Of a stretch of 64,000 nt of DNA, positions 22,544 to 33,536 are shown piece after piece. How positions within the stretch are numbered: position 1 is the stretch's first letter; each line of letters starts with the position of its first letter. The stretch lies in NCBI GenBank assembly GCA_028274465.1, contig CM051458.1, positions 74,835,766 to 74,899,765 on the forward strand, in the 5' to 3' direction. Below the pieces are notes generated by a model. The model was given only the letters and a program-made list of their open reading frames with translations. It did not search any database and was not told where the DNA came from. The position numbers were made by a program, and so were the translations under genes. This stretch comes from Plantago ovata (Eukaryota > Streptophyta > Magnoliopsida > Lamiales > Plantaginaceae).

Positions 22544-24617
22544 TGATAGGGTATATGTCCTAGAGACAGTCCTTACTAAGGGCATAGAGCCCTTATAAAG
22601 GGCATATATGTACTATTACACAGGTCAACGTAATATAATATATGTTTGTTGCTTTTACTATTGAGTATCGCTTTCATATTTATATTACACCAGGCATGCA
22701 GCATGTCATATCTCTATTACTGTCTGTATTGATATTGAACATGTCCCCTCGGATAGATGACCGATCACACAGATAGTGGGAGCTATGTGAGTTATCATCT
22801 ATCCCAAACTCTCCCTAGTCGAGGTTCATCTCGGATGTAGGGGTCTGAATGAACCAGACGAGACTAGTATGCGTGGAGGTTACACTTGTTGGAGCAAGTG
22901 TGAGCCGATCCCACGGTCACGGAACGGATTGTTGGACAATCGAGAAACGTTCTCATAACTGCGCATAGTTGTTCGAAGAAGGATTATCGAACAATGGAAG
23001 TACCCACCGGACACTCCCATCGATGTATACTCTACACCGAGGTGTCTATGGGAACCGGTAATTGTCGAAGTGATGCCAGTCGTCCTTTGTACTTACAGGA
23101 CTTTATCATCACATTTGTTGCCACATATCCTTGGTGGACCCGTCGATGTCAGCATTGAATAAGCAGTTGACCTAAGACACGATCCAGGATTATGGTTACA
23201 TACAAATGGGGATGATAAGTGATTCTTTGAAGGATTCATCTCTCAAGTGTAGCACAGGAGAGTACTGCTCATAGTCTGCATAGTTGTGTTGGTAAAGTCA
23301 CTGGCCAGTGCAAATGATATATTATGATGGTCATAAGTATGTCATAACCAAGCAACTCCCTGAGACGCCCGTGGATGTATTATTGGGATAGACACTTCAT
23401 CGATCCTAGATGCATTCGAGCAAGTCAGATGAAGGGACGTTACCATCACCGCGTTGAGCGCAACAGACTTCGCAACGAAAGGGTTAGCTTTGAGAAACCT
23501 CTCAAACGTCCTCATGTATTAATATTGCAAATGGAACCGTCTAGGAATTCCATGTTGCCTAGTCTAGGACTTGCTTAATACGATGAGGCCTTATGGGTCA
23601 CACTATGTGGTGATTCAGCCTATCAGAATATCCTTGAAGATGGAATCGCAATTAATTTGGAATTAATTGTGATTGATGGATTATAATTGATTTGGAATTA
23701 ATTATAATATTTGGTGGCTCAATTAATGATTTGGAATTATTAATTGAATTGGCTAATTAATTGTATTTTATGTAAATACAATTAAAGATTATATTTTGGA
23801 AATATAATAGAGGTTTGATTTGAAAGGATATGGTAATTTAGAATTAACATATGCACTTGGGCAAAATCTACTTGGAGTTTGAATTGCCTTAGAATTATAA
23901 GTGGATCCCAAAATTGGGACCCACCTAGTGTCCCTGGGAGAGCGCGCGCGCGCATGAGCTTAGTAGGGGAAGGAGTTCGACTCCTTCCTCTATTAGAAGT
24001 CCAAGGGATAAGTTAGATTTTCCTGATTGAGTTTTAATTTGATTGGGAATGAATCTAGACTTGATATTGGTTTCCTTGTGCGATAAGAATTAGATTCTTA
24101 TTCCTTTACGAAGTCTAATTGCTTAGGCTTTAGGCTTCTATTGACTACTATATATAGTAAACTATTGGAGAGCTTTTGACATAGACTTTCACAGTTATTT
24201 TACCCAGTTTTCTTAGAGAAAATAAAAGCTCTCCCCTCCTCTAAATAGCCACACGCGCGCGCCACCTCTGCCGGAAGAATCGCCGCCCCGTCTTCTTGGT
24301 CACACAAAGAATATCCTAGCATTCTTCCGATAGGCTGTTCTTCCGTGGATACCAAGGTTGAGGTTCTAGGAGCTGGAAACTAACTCTTATTGTCTTGCAG
24401 ATAATCAGAGTATTGCAGATATCTTCGACTTCGACGAAGGAGAAGATACACAGGATTATTACGAAGACTTGGAAGCTGCTTTGGAAGTAAGGTTAGTCTT
24501 CTAATTGACGTGTTTATATATATACGACATATACATAATCAATTAACCTGTATGTTAAGAAAAATTTTGAAATTCCGCTGCGTACCCTAGGGGTAACTCT
24601 GACCGTATTTTCTTACA
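22544..24617 (+). repeat. Copia-2 3' LTR
   Basis: TGATAGGGTATATG to TTCTTACA, 2.07 kb, directly after the polypurine tract AAGTGGGAGAT and followed by the target duplication AACCC. It is collinear with the 5' LTR and the Copia-1 3' LTR. The TATA palindrome at about 24145 has lost its last base pair (AGTAA). Confidence 0.9.
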
Positions 24618-24622
24618 AACCC

Positions 24623-27552
24623 TTCTCATAACCTGTCCTCTAAGTTCCTATACATATTGCAAATAAAAACAATAAAAAACATGGATTAACAGGATGTGTA
24701 TACATACAAGAGAACATTTAATGTAAAGAAGGGTACTAGTATTACCTCCATTAAGCTTAGAACGGAGTAGGCCCTTAGTGGCAGCACCGATGAATTGAAG
24801 CATTCACTAAGGTTATCAGTGCAATGATCAATCTTGGGTGTAGGATCAAATGAATGTCTGGCCCATTCTGTTAGTGGAATGTCATTCAAGTAAGCATAGG
24901 CTTGTTCACTGATTTGCCTTATCTTACCCATTGCCTTGTTATGCCCATAAGTTGTCAAAGCAGTTGCAGCTTCTCAGTAGAATTTCCTCAGGAGTATACC
25001 GCCCCATTCGAGCTTGAAGTTATCATATATATGTTTAGCACACCTCTTATTGTAGACATGTGGTGCATTCTCCTCAATCACAGAAACCAAACCCTACAAT
25101 CAATTCAATGTTGCACATATTAGAACGCAAACAAGGAGAATAACTTAAATCTTTGTAAAGTAAAAAAAGTAATAACATCTGACCTTGCATCTGTCTGTCA
25201 TAAAAAGCCAATGCTTCTCTGATTCCCAAGGTCCCACAAACATCTCCAAACAGTGAAGGAAGAAACCCCAGGAGTCTTTGCATTCAGACTCAACCACAGC
25301 CCATGCTACTGGAAATAATCCATAGTTTGCATCTGTTGACACAGCACTGAGTAGTACTCCACCATACTTCCCTTTCAAGTGGCACTCGTCGAAGAAAAGG
25401 AAGGGAGAGCACCCTGCCATGAAGCCTTGCTTCAGCCCATTCAAACCACAGAACAACCTCTTAAACAATGGAGGCCTCTCAATGTCAGGAGTAACATCCA
25501 ATTCAACAATGGACCCCGGATTGGTCCTGATCACCATCTCCCTATACTTGGGCATGAGTTTGAAAGCTTCTTCAGGGTTACCTCCCATGATTGCCATGGC
25601 TTTCTCTCTGGCTCTCCACACTTTCATATAGGGAACAATCACTCCTATCTTCTAGTTGATCCACCTCTCAAGTTTCTTGGCACTTTGATTAGGGTGCTCT
25701 TTAAGTTGTTCAACAAATTTCTCGGCCAACCAGTTTGAATCTGCTTGCTTGATATCAACCTTTCTAACACATCTGTGTGTAGGTTCATAAACCTTGATCA
25801 TCAAGGTCTGGCTATCATCTAATGCACTGGCATGAATATACCAGGGGCAACCTTTCTTTTTTGCAGCACAATAAGCTGTGTACCTGAAAGCATGAAAACA
25901 AGAACAAAGTGTAAGAGAAAGTATGTAACAGAAAGAAAAAGTATGAAACAGCAGAAAGTGAACTTAGCATGAAACTAATACCTGGTCTTCTCATTCTTTC
26001 TAAATGCAATTGTGAAGCCTCTCTTAATCACAAAATCTTTCATTTGGCTCCTTAGTTCAGCCACACAAGTAAACATTTGGCCAACCTTAAAGTCCTCACC
26101 AACATGTTCTTGATTATCCTCAAACTCATCTCCTACAAAACCTGTCTCATTAATTTCAATATCATGATCACTCAAGTAACCAATGTCATAACCCTTATCT
26201 GTTTCTGCCACTGGCTTATTCTCCTCAGCTTGTCCACCATCTTCCTCATCATTTGGTGGGGTATAATCATCATCATCAGAATCAGACCCCTCATCTTTCT
26301 TATGACCAACAACTATATCTTCCTCTTCATCTACCACAGTGTCAGGGGGTCTACACTCCCAATCAATTCCTATCTCATCTGCATCCACCAAGTCATCTAT
26401 TGCATCTTCATCCATCTCAATAATAGGGGGTAACTGGTTATCTTCCTCACTAGCAGACTCAAGCATATCACCCCCAGCATACAAGCTATCATCACTATCA
26501 TCACTATCATCATGTTCTTCAAAGCTCTCCTGGCAATCATCACCTGGAACACCTTTACCCTTGCTATTATCATCATCTCCTGAGCTTTCATGCCAATCCT
26601 CAACCACAAAATCCTCCATGTTATTATTTCCAGTAATGGAAGGCTCCTCAACAACACTCTCTCTTGCATCCTCCTCAACATTTTTCTCCCCTGCCTGCTC
26701 CTCAACAATATTCTCCCCTGCCTGCTCCTCAACTATTCTCTCCCCTGCCTGCTTCTCCTCATTCAACAATTCATTCTCTCTCACTGGATCATTCATCTCC
26801 AGTACACTCCTATGTAGCCCCTCAAAATCAATCCTCTCCACCTCATTCTCAGACATGGGGTTATTCTTTACTGGAGTTGGAGTTGTGAATTGTGGTATAT
26901 AGGGAGATGTGTTTTCTGTCTCATTTATTGGCTGGGGTTCAGGATATTTGGGGGTATTAGGCATGTGTATAGGGGACTAATTTGGTTCTGTCTCTTTAGT
27001 AGGTTGAGTAGCTTGTGTTTGAGGTGGGATTTCATCCTCTGTCAAGTCAATCACATCAGCAGGATTTTTAGGGAATCTTTTTGGCTTTGGAGGTATAGGT
27101 TTGTTTCCCCTTTGCCTAAACAATCTCCTCCTAGGTGGTTGTGGTTCAGACAAGGGAACTTCAAAATCATAATCAACATCATCAACTGTAGAACTAGAAG
27201 CACCTTTCTTTTTTTTACACTTATCTTTAGGTGTGTGATGAGCAAGTTGAATAACATCATCTAGTGTCAAGTGCACTTCAATTTCCCTATTTTTCATGTT
27301 TTTTTCAAAAATCATATTAACAGAACCATCACTCTGAACATCTATTGTTGAACCATCCTCACATTCAGCCATCATGTTAAAAAATTGAGAGCCCTCAGCC
27401 TGTATCCTTTCTAACATATATCTATTCACATCATCAAGCATTCGGTTAAAAGAGTACCTCTTTTGGTCGATGTTGGTAACTGTGTAGTTAAGATCACCAA
27501 AGCGGAACCGGATATCAAACTTTTTGTGCACCACCATGATCCCCAATACCAC
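24623..27552 (-). pseudogene. MULE transposase, N-terminal and catalytic exons
   Basis: This is a MuDR-type DDE transposase that would cut and rejoin element ends in the nucleus. The start is ATG at 27552 (MVLGIMVVHKKFDIRFRF). An in-frame TAG follows TEPN at about 26977, then the frame continues through a very acidic, low-complexity region (EEQAGE repeats, DDSDDSDD) to the MuDR N-terminal box VGQMFTCVAELRSQMKDFVI and KRGFTIAFRKNEKTRY. An intron follows. Next come GCPWYIHAS and WLAEKFV, then after a stop near 25652 the catalytic block FFDECHLKGKYGGVLLSAVS, LFPVAWAVVESEC, and FMTDRCK. A further intron leads to the block with WARHSFDP and NLSECFNS (24686-24958), with a TGA for Trp near 24971. 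It then runs to GQVMRR at the Copia-2 border. Several nonsense mutations make it a pseudogene. Confidence 0.85.
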
Positions 27553-28070
27553 AGCAAACTGGAAAAAAAAAAAAGAAAAAAAAACAATTTACAGAAATCT
27601 CGTATAAACCCTAGTTCAAATGGAAACTAATATTAACAGCAATCCGGCCAAACTATGATGCAAATTTGATACCATACGACCTTAAACAACATGAATTAGC
27701 AAAAAAAAAAGTAAAATTCAAGTTCGAATAACATACCGTATTTCCAGTCGCGGGTGCGGCTAATGCGGCCAACCGTCGTACAGTGCGAGGATCAGACAGA
27801 GATGACGACGCAACAGTTTTTCACAAAAATTTGGTCGATTATGGTTGGAAATTGAGGTGGAGGGAAGCGTTAATGGAGGTGGTGAAGAACAAGCGGGACA
27901 GAGCAAAAGGGGAAATAAGGGTTTGATTTTATTTTCTGTGTATTTAATCCCTAAAAGACAAAAATAGCGTTTTTGACATAAGGCCGTGTTTGGATGTTAA
28001 AATTGGAGGAGAGAGAGAACGCCGGAGTCAACAACGGACGATGACTTGGGTTTTTTTGTAATTTTCCACA
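27553..28070 (-). other. MULE 5' flank of the transposase gene, no gene seen
   Basis: AT-rich sequence upstream of the transposase start, with poly-A runs near 27560 and 27700. A short GC-richer stretch (27745-27800) is probably 5' UTR or promoter. The terminal 20 bases (GTAATTTTCC and inward) resemble an inverted partner of the left end at 12818. Confidence 0.45.
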
Positions 28071-28083
28071 ATAGTTGGGTTAG

Positions 28084-29451
28084 TGATGAACGTATTTTTG
28101 ACGCGTTCATCTTGTCTTTTTTACCTTCTTTTGCTATCTTTTAGCCTTGTTTTGTGGTTAGTTTTGTAGAATAGTGTCACGTTTATTGTTTTCTCCATTT
28201 TCAGGCACTTAGGTACGAAATGGCGTTTTCGGAGCTAAAAACGAGCTTTTTTGATAGAAAATGGTCCCGTTGAAGTTCCTTGATCTCCACGGCTTGTTCG
28301 TGAGTGTTTGAGCATCAATAAGAATTGAGAAGGATGAGTCCAAGGCACCCGAGGGCCGTACGAGGGCAAAAAGATTGAGTTTGAAGACAAAAATCTGCCC
28401 AGGAGCCAAGCTAAGCGCCTGGAATAGTGAAGCGCTCCGCTTCATTTTCTAGGGGCTTTGGCACAACAGCCAAGCGAAGCGCTTGGAGGGCCCAAGCGCT
28501 CCGCCTGGCCTCTCCAAGCGGTCCGCTTGGCAGCGATTACGTTTTCGAATTTTCCTTCTTAGATCTGATCTTCAGTTTCCTTTTTCAAGACTTTTGAACT
28601 GTAGCTTCGTTTTGGAGAGCTCCTAAGCCCCAAAACTCAGAGAAAACTCAGATTACATTGTATTTTAGATTGGATTGCATCCGTTGTTTCATCTACGGAG
28701 AGGTTTTCATCAATACCCACCGATTAGTGACAGCTTGGTGGTAAAATTGTATCATTATCTCTTGTCTCGTAGTTTGATTTGATGTATTCTATTTGCAATT
28801 CATATGATTTGATGTCTATGTTGATGAATATGAGTAGCTAAATCCTTTGTGTTGGTGGTAGAATGTAGAATATGCATTCTATGGGTTATGTTTATGCTTA
28901 CATGAGATTGTGATTCAATCTTGCTGCAAATTCCTTCATATGATTCTTAGTTGCCTATAATATATATTTGAATTGAGTATAGTGACAAACTCTTGGTCAA
29001 TGAAAGCTATAGGATTGTATGTTAGAGATTTGCAGCATGCTAGATAAATGGTGTTAGTGACAAGCACCTCTAAAGTATTGATAGTGATCTTTTATGATGT
29101 GTGTCTTGAAAGTTACCTAGACGAGTTGCTTAGCAGACTTGATCGAATGTTTTACGCACTGAACTTGTGAGCATATTCGTAACCCATGCATGTGTATTTG
29201 ATTTCTACCACCAACCGTTTTCCAAACTTGATTACAACAATCTGATTTCTCGTTGCTTTGTTCTAAGAAAGCAATTCCACAAACATTTGAACGCGTTGTC
29301 TGAAATTACTAGCAAAAACCTCAAACAAAGCCACGTTAGGTCCCGAGAGAACGACACTCGGGGACAACTTGCCATTGCACTCTAGTTTGTGTAGTGATGA
29401 GTGTTCTTAGGCTTTTTAAACAAATTTAATTGGTAAAAAACGACATCATCA
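28084..29451 (+). repeat. Gypsy-2 5' LTR
   Basis: 1.37 kb. It contains a cluster of near-palindromic CAAGCG(G/C)(T/A)CCGC(T/C)TGG words at about 28408-28534. It retains a segment of about 139 bases (roughly 29005-29145, starting AAAGCTATAGGATTG) that is absent from the 3' LTR of this contig but present in the second contig's copy of that LTR. Confidence 0.9.
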
Positions 29452-29454
29452 ATT

Positions 29455-29472
29455 TGGCGCCGTTGCCAGGGA
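29455..29472 (+). other. Gypsy-2 primer-binding site
   Basis: TGGCGCCGTTGCCAGGGA lies three bases after the LTR end. It differs by one base from the Gypsy-1 site and is likewise of tRNA-Asp type. Confidence 0.8.
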
Positions 29473-29594
29473 CTTAACTCCTTTGGTTGGTGTTTTAGTT
29501 TTGGTTTTTTCAGCCAACATCTCTTCTTTGTCTCATTTCTGTTTTTGTTTCTTTTTGCTTGAGATACTCACCACTCTTCATTTCAGGTGAGTGC

Positions 29595-30710
29595 ATGCCT
29601 AGAACCCGATTGGGTGGACCTATTATTGAACCTTTTGTAGACGAGATCGATCGCTTGTTTCAAAGGAGAAGGAGGAATTTGAATCTCGAGTTTGAAGGAG
29701 TAGCATCTAGAGCTTCCACTTCTGGTATTCGGGAAGAGTCTTCTTCTTATCTTTTGGAGCCAATTCTTGAATCTGTTTACTTGGAAGGTGAAATGGCGGA
29801 GAGGCCTATACGTACACTTACTAAGCCTACGGTTGGGCCTAGTGGTCCAGCTATTGTTCTCAATGATGCAACGAGGAATCTGGAGCTTAAAGGACACGTG
29901 TTCCAGCAATTACCCAAGTTCTATGGCATGGACAATGAGGACGTCATTGGGTATTTGAATGACTTAGAGCATTTCGTGCTCTACTTGCCTAGACCAGATG
30001 ATGGAATTACTGATGATGATTTGCGGATGAAGGTTTTCGCTATGGGAGTTGGGGATAGAGCGAAGGCTTTGTTGAGATCCTTAGAAGCTGGATCTTTGAC
30101 CACATGGGCTCAAGTGTTTGAAAAATTTATGGATCGGTATTATCCCGCTTCCAAGACTATGGTTATGAAGAGACAAATCAGCACTTTTGAGCAGAAGTAT
30201 GATGAAGCTTTCCATGAGGCTTATGATCGGTTTAAGGGGTTGCAATATCGGTGTCCACATCACGGCTTCGATGGAGGTCAGCTCATCCAATTCTTCTATA
30301 ATGGTTTGCATCCTGGTGTTCAAGCACAAGTGGATAGCATTTGTGGAGGAAGCATGGGAGAGTTGTTTCCGAGTCAAGCTCAAGCGAAGTTGGATATAAT
30401 GTACCGGAATTCTCAGAACCGGAATATAAGAGCCAAGATTCATTCAAAAGAACCTAGAGAAGAACCCATAGCGGCTTTTGAAGAGAAAGTGGGTCGTGGT
30501 GATGACTATGAGCAAGGATTCGCCAGTCAACGTCAACATGCTGAGGTAAACTATGGGGTACCCGGATATGCTCCATCCTCTTTGGTCTCCATGGTGCAAA
30601 GCTTGGTAGAAAAGACCGACAAGTTTATGGAATCTTATTACAAGAATCAGGCCATGAACGAGAAGCGGTTTGAGAACTTGGAGGCTAGTACTTCTTCTCT
30701 TAACAGATAG
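29595..30710 (+). CDS. Gypsy-2 gag (about 371 aa)
   Basis: The start chosen is ATG 29595 (MPRTRLGGP), aligned with Gypsy-1 MPHTRSRG, though the frame is open further upstream. The gag core has HVFQQLPKFYGMDNEDV, MKVFAMGVGDRAK and a CPHHGFDGGQLIQFFYNGL block, matching the Gypsy-1 gag core over about 200 residues. The knuckle region of Gypsy-1 is replaced by a shorter polar linker with no CCHC box. The TAG stop at 30708 falls just before MQELIDRGAS, a block that is in frame and also present in Gypsy-1 gag, so it is probably a nonsense mutation. The product would be a particle protein without the usual RNA-binding finger. Confidence 0.8.
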   Translation: MPRTRLGGPIIEPFVDEIDRLFQRRRRNLNLEFEGVASRASTSGIREESSSYLLEPILESVYLEGEMAERPIRTLTKPTVGPSGPAIVLNDATRNLELKGHVFQQLPKFYGMDNEDVIGYLNDLEHFVLYLPRPDDGITDDDLRMKVFAMGVGDRAKALLRSLEAGSLTTWAQVFEKFMDRYYPASKTMVMKRQISTFEQKYDEAFHEAYDRFKGLQYRCPHHGFDGGQLIQFFYNGLHPGVQAQVDSICGGSMGELFPSQAQAKLDIMYRNSQNRNIRAKIHSKEPREEPIAAFEEKVGRGDDYEQGFASQRQHAEVNYGVPGYAPSSLVSMVQSLVEKTDKFMESYYKNQAMNEKRFENLEASTSSLNR

Positions 30711-31516
30711 ATGCAAGAGCTCATTGATAGAGGAGCTAGTCCTGAGCAAGAGAAGCTTTTGGGTAATACCGAGAGTGCTATGGCCATCACGGTGGTGACT
30801 AATATTCCAGTTGAGATCACGGTCACAAGAGAAGGAGCACGAGTAGAGGTTCCAAGTAGCAAGAAATCTCTGAGCCTTGCTTTGCTAACGAGGAGCCTAA
30901 TCCCTCTATGGTTGAGGAAGAAGCTTCACATATTGAAGAAGAAAGCTCATCGTCTAAGGATGAGATGGTGGAAGTACCCGCACTTGAGAGCTTCGATGTG
31001 GAAATCGGTCTTGGCACGAAGGATGGTATATTGGCTACATTGGACACAGGAGCTGGAGTCAATGTCTTTCCGATGAATGTGTATGAAGAGTCCCGGTTGA
31101 CTGGTTTGAAGCCTATGAAAGCTATGGTTCAACTAGCTGATGGGTCTATGAGGAGACCTTTGGGAGTTCTCGAAGACTTGGTTATTAGAGTTGCCGGTGT
31201 TGAGGTGAAGACGAGCTTCGTAGTTATGCCGACTTCGGAAGCCAATCTTAAGGATGTGGTCCTGTTGGGAAGAGCCTTCATCAATAAGGTGCACATGGTG
31301 ATTGACATGTACCGTCGTACATGTAGTTTTGAGGTAGATGGCAAGCGACACATGTTGCGAGCCATTGTTAATTCATGTGTTGAGAAGACTTGCACTAACA
31401 AACTTATAGGATACTTTGGTCCTTTATTCCTTCGTTCAAATGTGCAGGGATTTCACCGATTAAAGAGGGCATTGATGGGGAAGTCTAGTACCCAATATGA
31501 ATTCAACCCCAATTGA
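30711..31516 (+). pseudogene. Gypsy-2 gag C-terminus and aspartic protease region
   Basis: The gag frame continues from MQELIDRGAS to VPSSKKSL near 30870, then a frameshift moves to the frame open from 30908. There an acidic stretch leads to LESFDVEIGLGTKDGILATL and the catalytic triplet DTG (LDTGAGVNVFP). It is followed by VQLADGSMRRPLGVLEDLVI and VLLGRAFI, the flap and C-terminal parts of a retroviral-type protease. The frame ends at 31516 after QYEFNPN. Nothing like reverse transcriptase follows. The active-site triplet is intact here, unlike in Gypsy-1. Confidence 0.75.
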
Positions 31517-31727
31517 GCCTTGAAGAGTCGAGCCAACGACGTGTAAAAAAAGGCGCTTCTCGGGAGGCAACCCGAGGTGGTAAGTGTTTTGCATTTAGTT
31601 AGCTTTCTTAGTTTCCTTTTGTAGTTGTGGCCTGTGTGCCTTTTGTCGTGATTCGTTTAGTCTAGTGTTTGTCTTGGTGCCTTAGGTGATTAAGATAGGA
31701 AAAAACATCGAAAATCTGGAAACAGAG

Positions 31728-31878
31728 CCAAGCGAAGCGCTTGGCAAGCCCAAGCGGTCCGCTTGGAATTCCAGTAAGAATTTCATTCTTACTGGAATTT
31801 CAAGCGGAGCGCCTGGAGCCTCCCAAGCGCTCCGCTTGACAAGCGGACCGCTTGGCTCCCGCCAAGCGGTCCGCCTGG
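31728..31878 (+). repeat. Cluster of CCAAGCGG(T/A)CCGCTTGG-type palindromes
   Basis: About six near-palindromic words in 150 bases: CCAAGCGAAGCGCTTGG, CCAAGCGGTCCGCTTGG, CAAGCGGAGCGCCTGG, CCAAGCGCTCCGCTTG, CAAGCGGACCGCTTGG and CCAAGCGGTCCGCCTGG. Similar words recur in both LTRs (about 28408-28534 and 33855-33970). A separate perfect 15-bp inverted repeat lies inside at 31767-31799. Confidence 0.8.
31767..31799 (+). repeat. Perfect 15-bp inverted repeat, 3-base loop
   Basis: AATTCCAGTAAGAAT (31767-31781), TTC, ATTCTTACTGGAATT (31785-31799). It sits between GC-rich palindromes of the same cluster, so the whole stretch could fold as adjacent hairpins. Confidence 0.85.
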
Positions 31879-32565
31879 ACCCTGTACCCAGATGTTCCTC
31901 GTTTTTTCCATTCTTCTCACCTTTGCGCACCCGTTTTCACTTGTTTCTTGAGTCCTTTCAGGTATTACTCATATATAGGAGATTGGACACGAACCTTTAT
32001 TTCAGGGAAGTGTACTTTCAATCCAATTTTTCCTTTTCGTTCAACTTTTCTTTGCTCGAGGACGAGCAAAAGTTTAGGTTTGGGGAGGGGGTATTGGATT
32101 TTCAGTACTATATGCTTGTGTGGTTCGTACATGCCTGATTTTACTCAAGTTCATGTGATTTGTCGTGTTTTTTCAAATTTTTGCATGCATATCATCCCTA
32201 GATTAGTTGTTGCACGTTGTTGTGTGTGGAGTTTATTGCCAAGTCTTTTGAACTTTTTTATTGAGTAGACTAAGTGTTTATGACCATTGATCATATGTTG
32301 CATCACTTTGCAAGTAGTTTGAGGCTTGTCTCGCTTGGTTTGTCACATTCGCATGTGCACTAGTTAAGCTTAGTAGTCTCGACATCACCTTGAGTGGTGT
32401 TTCTTCTGCTGCGGTTCACGATGGCCTTATAAAATGATGCATGTTAGAGTCTATGGTTGTAACCCGTGTAATTATGTACGTAAGAGGCGACAAGTTCTTC
32501 ACCTTGATTAGAGATTGCCAAATGCCTAGGAAAGAGGTAGTGTGAGGTGTGAGATTCCTTGTATT

Positions 32566-32787
32566 AAACCGATTCTATCGAATAGGTTTGGGGAGAGGGT
32601 TGCTTCGTTATACTTGTCTTTCTTCTTTGAGTCGTTGTAAAGTTTTCTTTTTCTTTTTCTTTTTGTTTTGTGTCCCAACCTATTCTTTCGAATAGGTTTG
32701 GGGAGGTGTCTTTGTAAAAGAGTCCTTCCTTTTTCTTTTTCGTCTTTGTGCTCAAACCTATTCTTTCGAATAGGTTTTGGGAGGTGT
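32566..32787 (+). repeat. Three hairpin-plus-polypurine units
   Basis: The units at 32566-32598, 32677-32709 and 32755-32787 each read AACCTATTC-TTTC-GAATAGGTT (or a close variant) followed by TGGGGAGG. The stem is 9 bp with a 4-base loop. The purine part resembles the real polypurine tract at 33519-33536 (GTTTGGTTTGGGGAGTT). Units are separated by pyrimidine-rich spacers. The same three units are in the second contig at about 47059-47280. Confidence 0.8.
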
Positions 32788-33536
32788 TTTTGACACTTAG
32801 TACTGCTGCTTGCCCCTATATAAAAAAAAAAAGAAAGAGCAAAAGAAAAGAAGAGAAAAGAAAAAGAAAAAAAAAAAAAAAAAAAAAGGAAAAAAAGGGA
32901 ATAAAGAATAAGACCCAAAAAAAAGCAAAGAATGGTCGTTGCAAGCCAAAAAGCAGTCTAGTAAAGTGTCAAGTGTCATGTAAATATTTGTTATTGTGAA
33001 GTTATCGAGTCGTAAATTCTATCTTTCGTTTCGTGTCGTCTTTGTCCAGGGCCTATTCTTGACCACCCTCGTCTTGCTATTCAAGAAGTGGTTGAAAGAG
33101 GCTCATTCTTGAGGGTCTGGGTAGAATAGGGGAGTGTTATCTTTCTAAGGGAACCCTCCTTCGTTTGATGAGAGCTAGTATTGGTTCGCCCTCTCTTGAG
33201 GAAAAGTCTCGCTTGGTGAACAGTAGTAAGCCCTCGGTTTCATAGGCACGGGGAAATTGTAGTATGATAACATGCATCATTGTGTCGTCACTGACCAGGT
33301 CCAGGTAGAAGATGTTACGAGAGACTCCTTTGTTTAACCAAGTGCACATGAGAATGTGTATATTCGCAATCAAGACATTCTTCAACCTACTTGCATGTCA
33401 TGCTCATTTGGTTTTGTTCATAAGCATTTGGTAGATTCAATAGATTAGTTCACTTTACTTGGCATGAGACTCCTTTTGTGTTGCATTTAGGATACTTTGT
33501 TGCTTGAGGACAAACAAAGGTTTGGTTTGGGGAGTT

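Larger units (their letters stand above)
14816..24617 (+). mobile_element. Copia-2: full-length Ty1/copia retrotransposon inserted in the MULE
   Basis: A 9.8-kb element with two LTRs of about 2.07 kb, a tRNA-Met-type primer site, a 1.6-kb leader, gag, pol and a polypurine tract. The target duplication AACCC is perfect (14811-14815 and 24618-24622). Deleting the element and one AACCC restores the MULE transposase frame (..QVMRR/VVLRK..). The left LTR begins TCATAG where the others begin TGATAG, a point change in the terminal dinucleotide. Stops, frameshifts and an internal deletion near 20322 make it defective. Confidence 0.95.
12820..28070 (-). mobile_element. Mutator-like element (MULE), split by Copia-2
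   Basis: A MuDR-type transposase gene lies on the minus strand in two blocks (24623-27552 and 13865-14815) that join when Copia-2 is removed. An unrelated small plus-strand gene lies at 13235. The ends are weakly defined. The left end is near GGCAAATTAC at 12818 and the right end near GTAATTTTCC at 28059, a short imperfect inverted pair. TAAGTTGGG (12811-12819) and ATAGTTGGG (28071-28079) may be a decayed 9-bp target duplication. Without Copia-2 the element would be about 5.4 kb. Boundaries are approximate. Confidence 0.65.
31517..33516 (+). other. Gypsy-2 non-coding interior
   Basis: Two kilobases between protease and polypurine tract without recognisable coding sequence. It holds a palindrome cluster (31728-31878), a CTCGAGGACGAGCAAAAG / GTTTGGGGAGGGGG motif near 32055-32090, three hairpin-plus-purine units (32566-32787), a purine/poly-A tract (32821-32930) and TTGCTTGAGGACAAACAAAGG just before the 3' polypurine tract. 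Position suggests cis-acting RNA or priming functions, by inference. Confidence 0.6.

Noticed and set aside
32748..32999. Lysine-rich small frames around 32.8 kb and 47.3 kb
   Set aside because: They are translations of a poly-A/purine tract in the Gypsy-2 interior.
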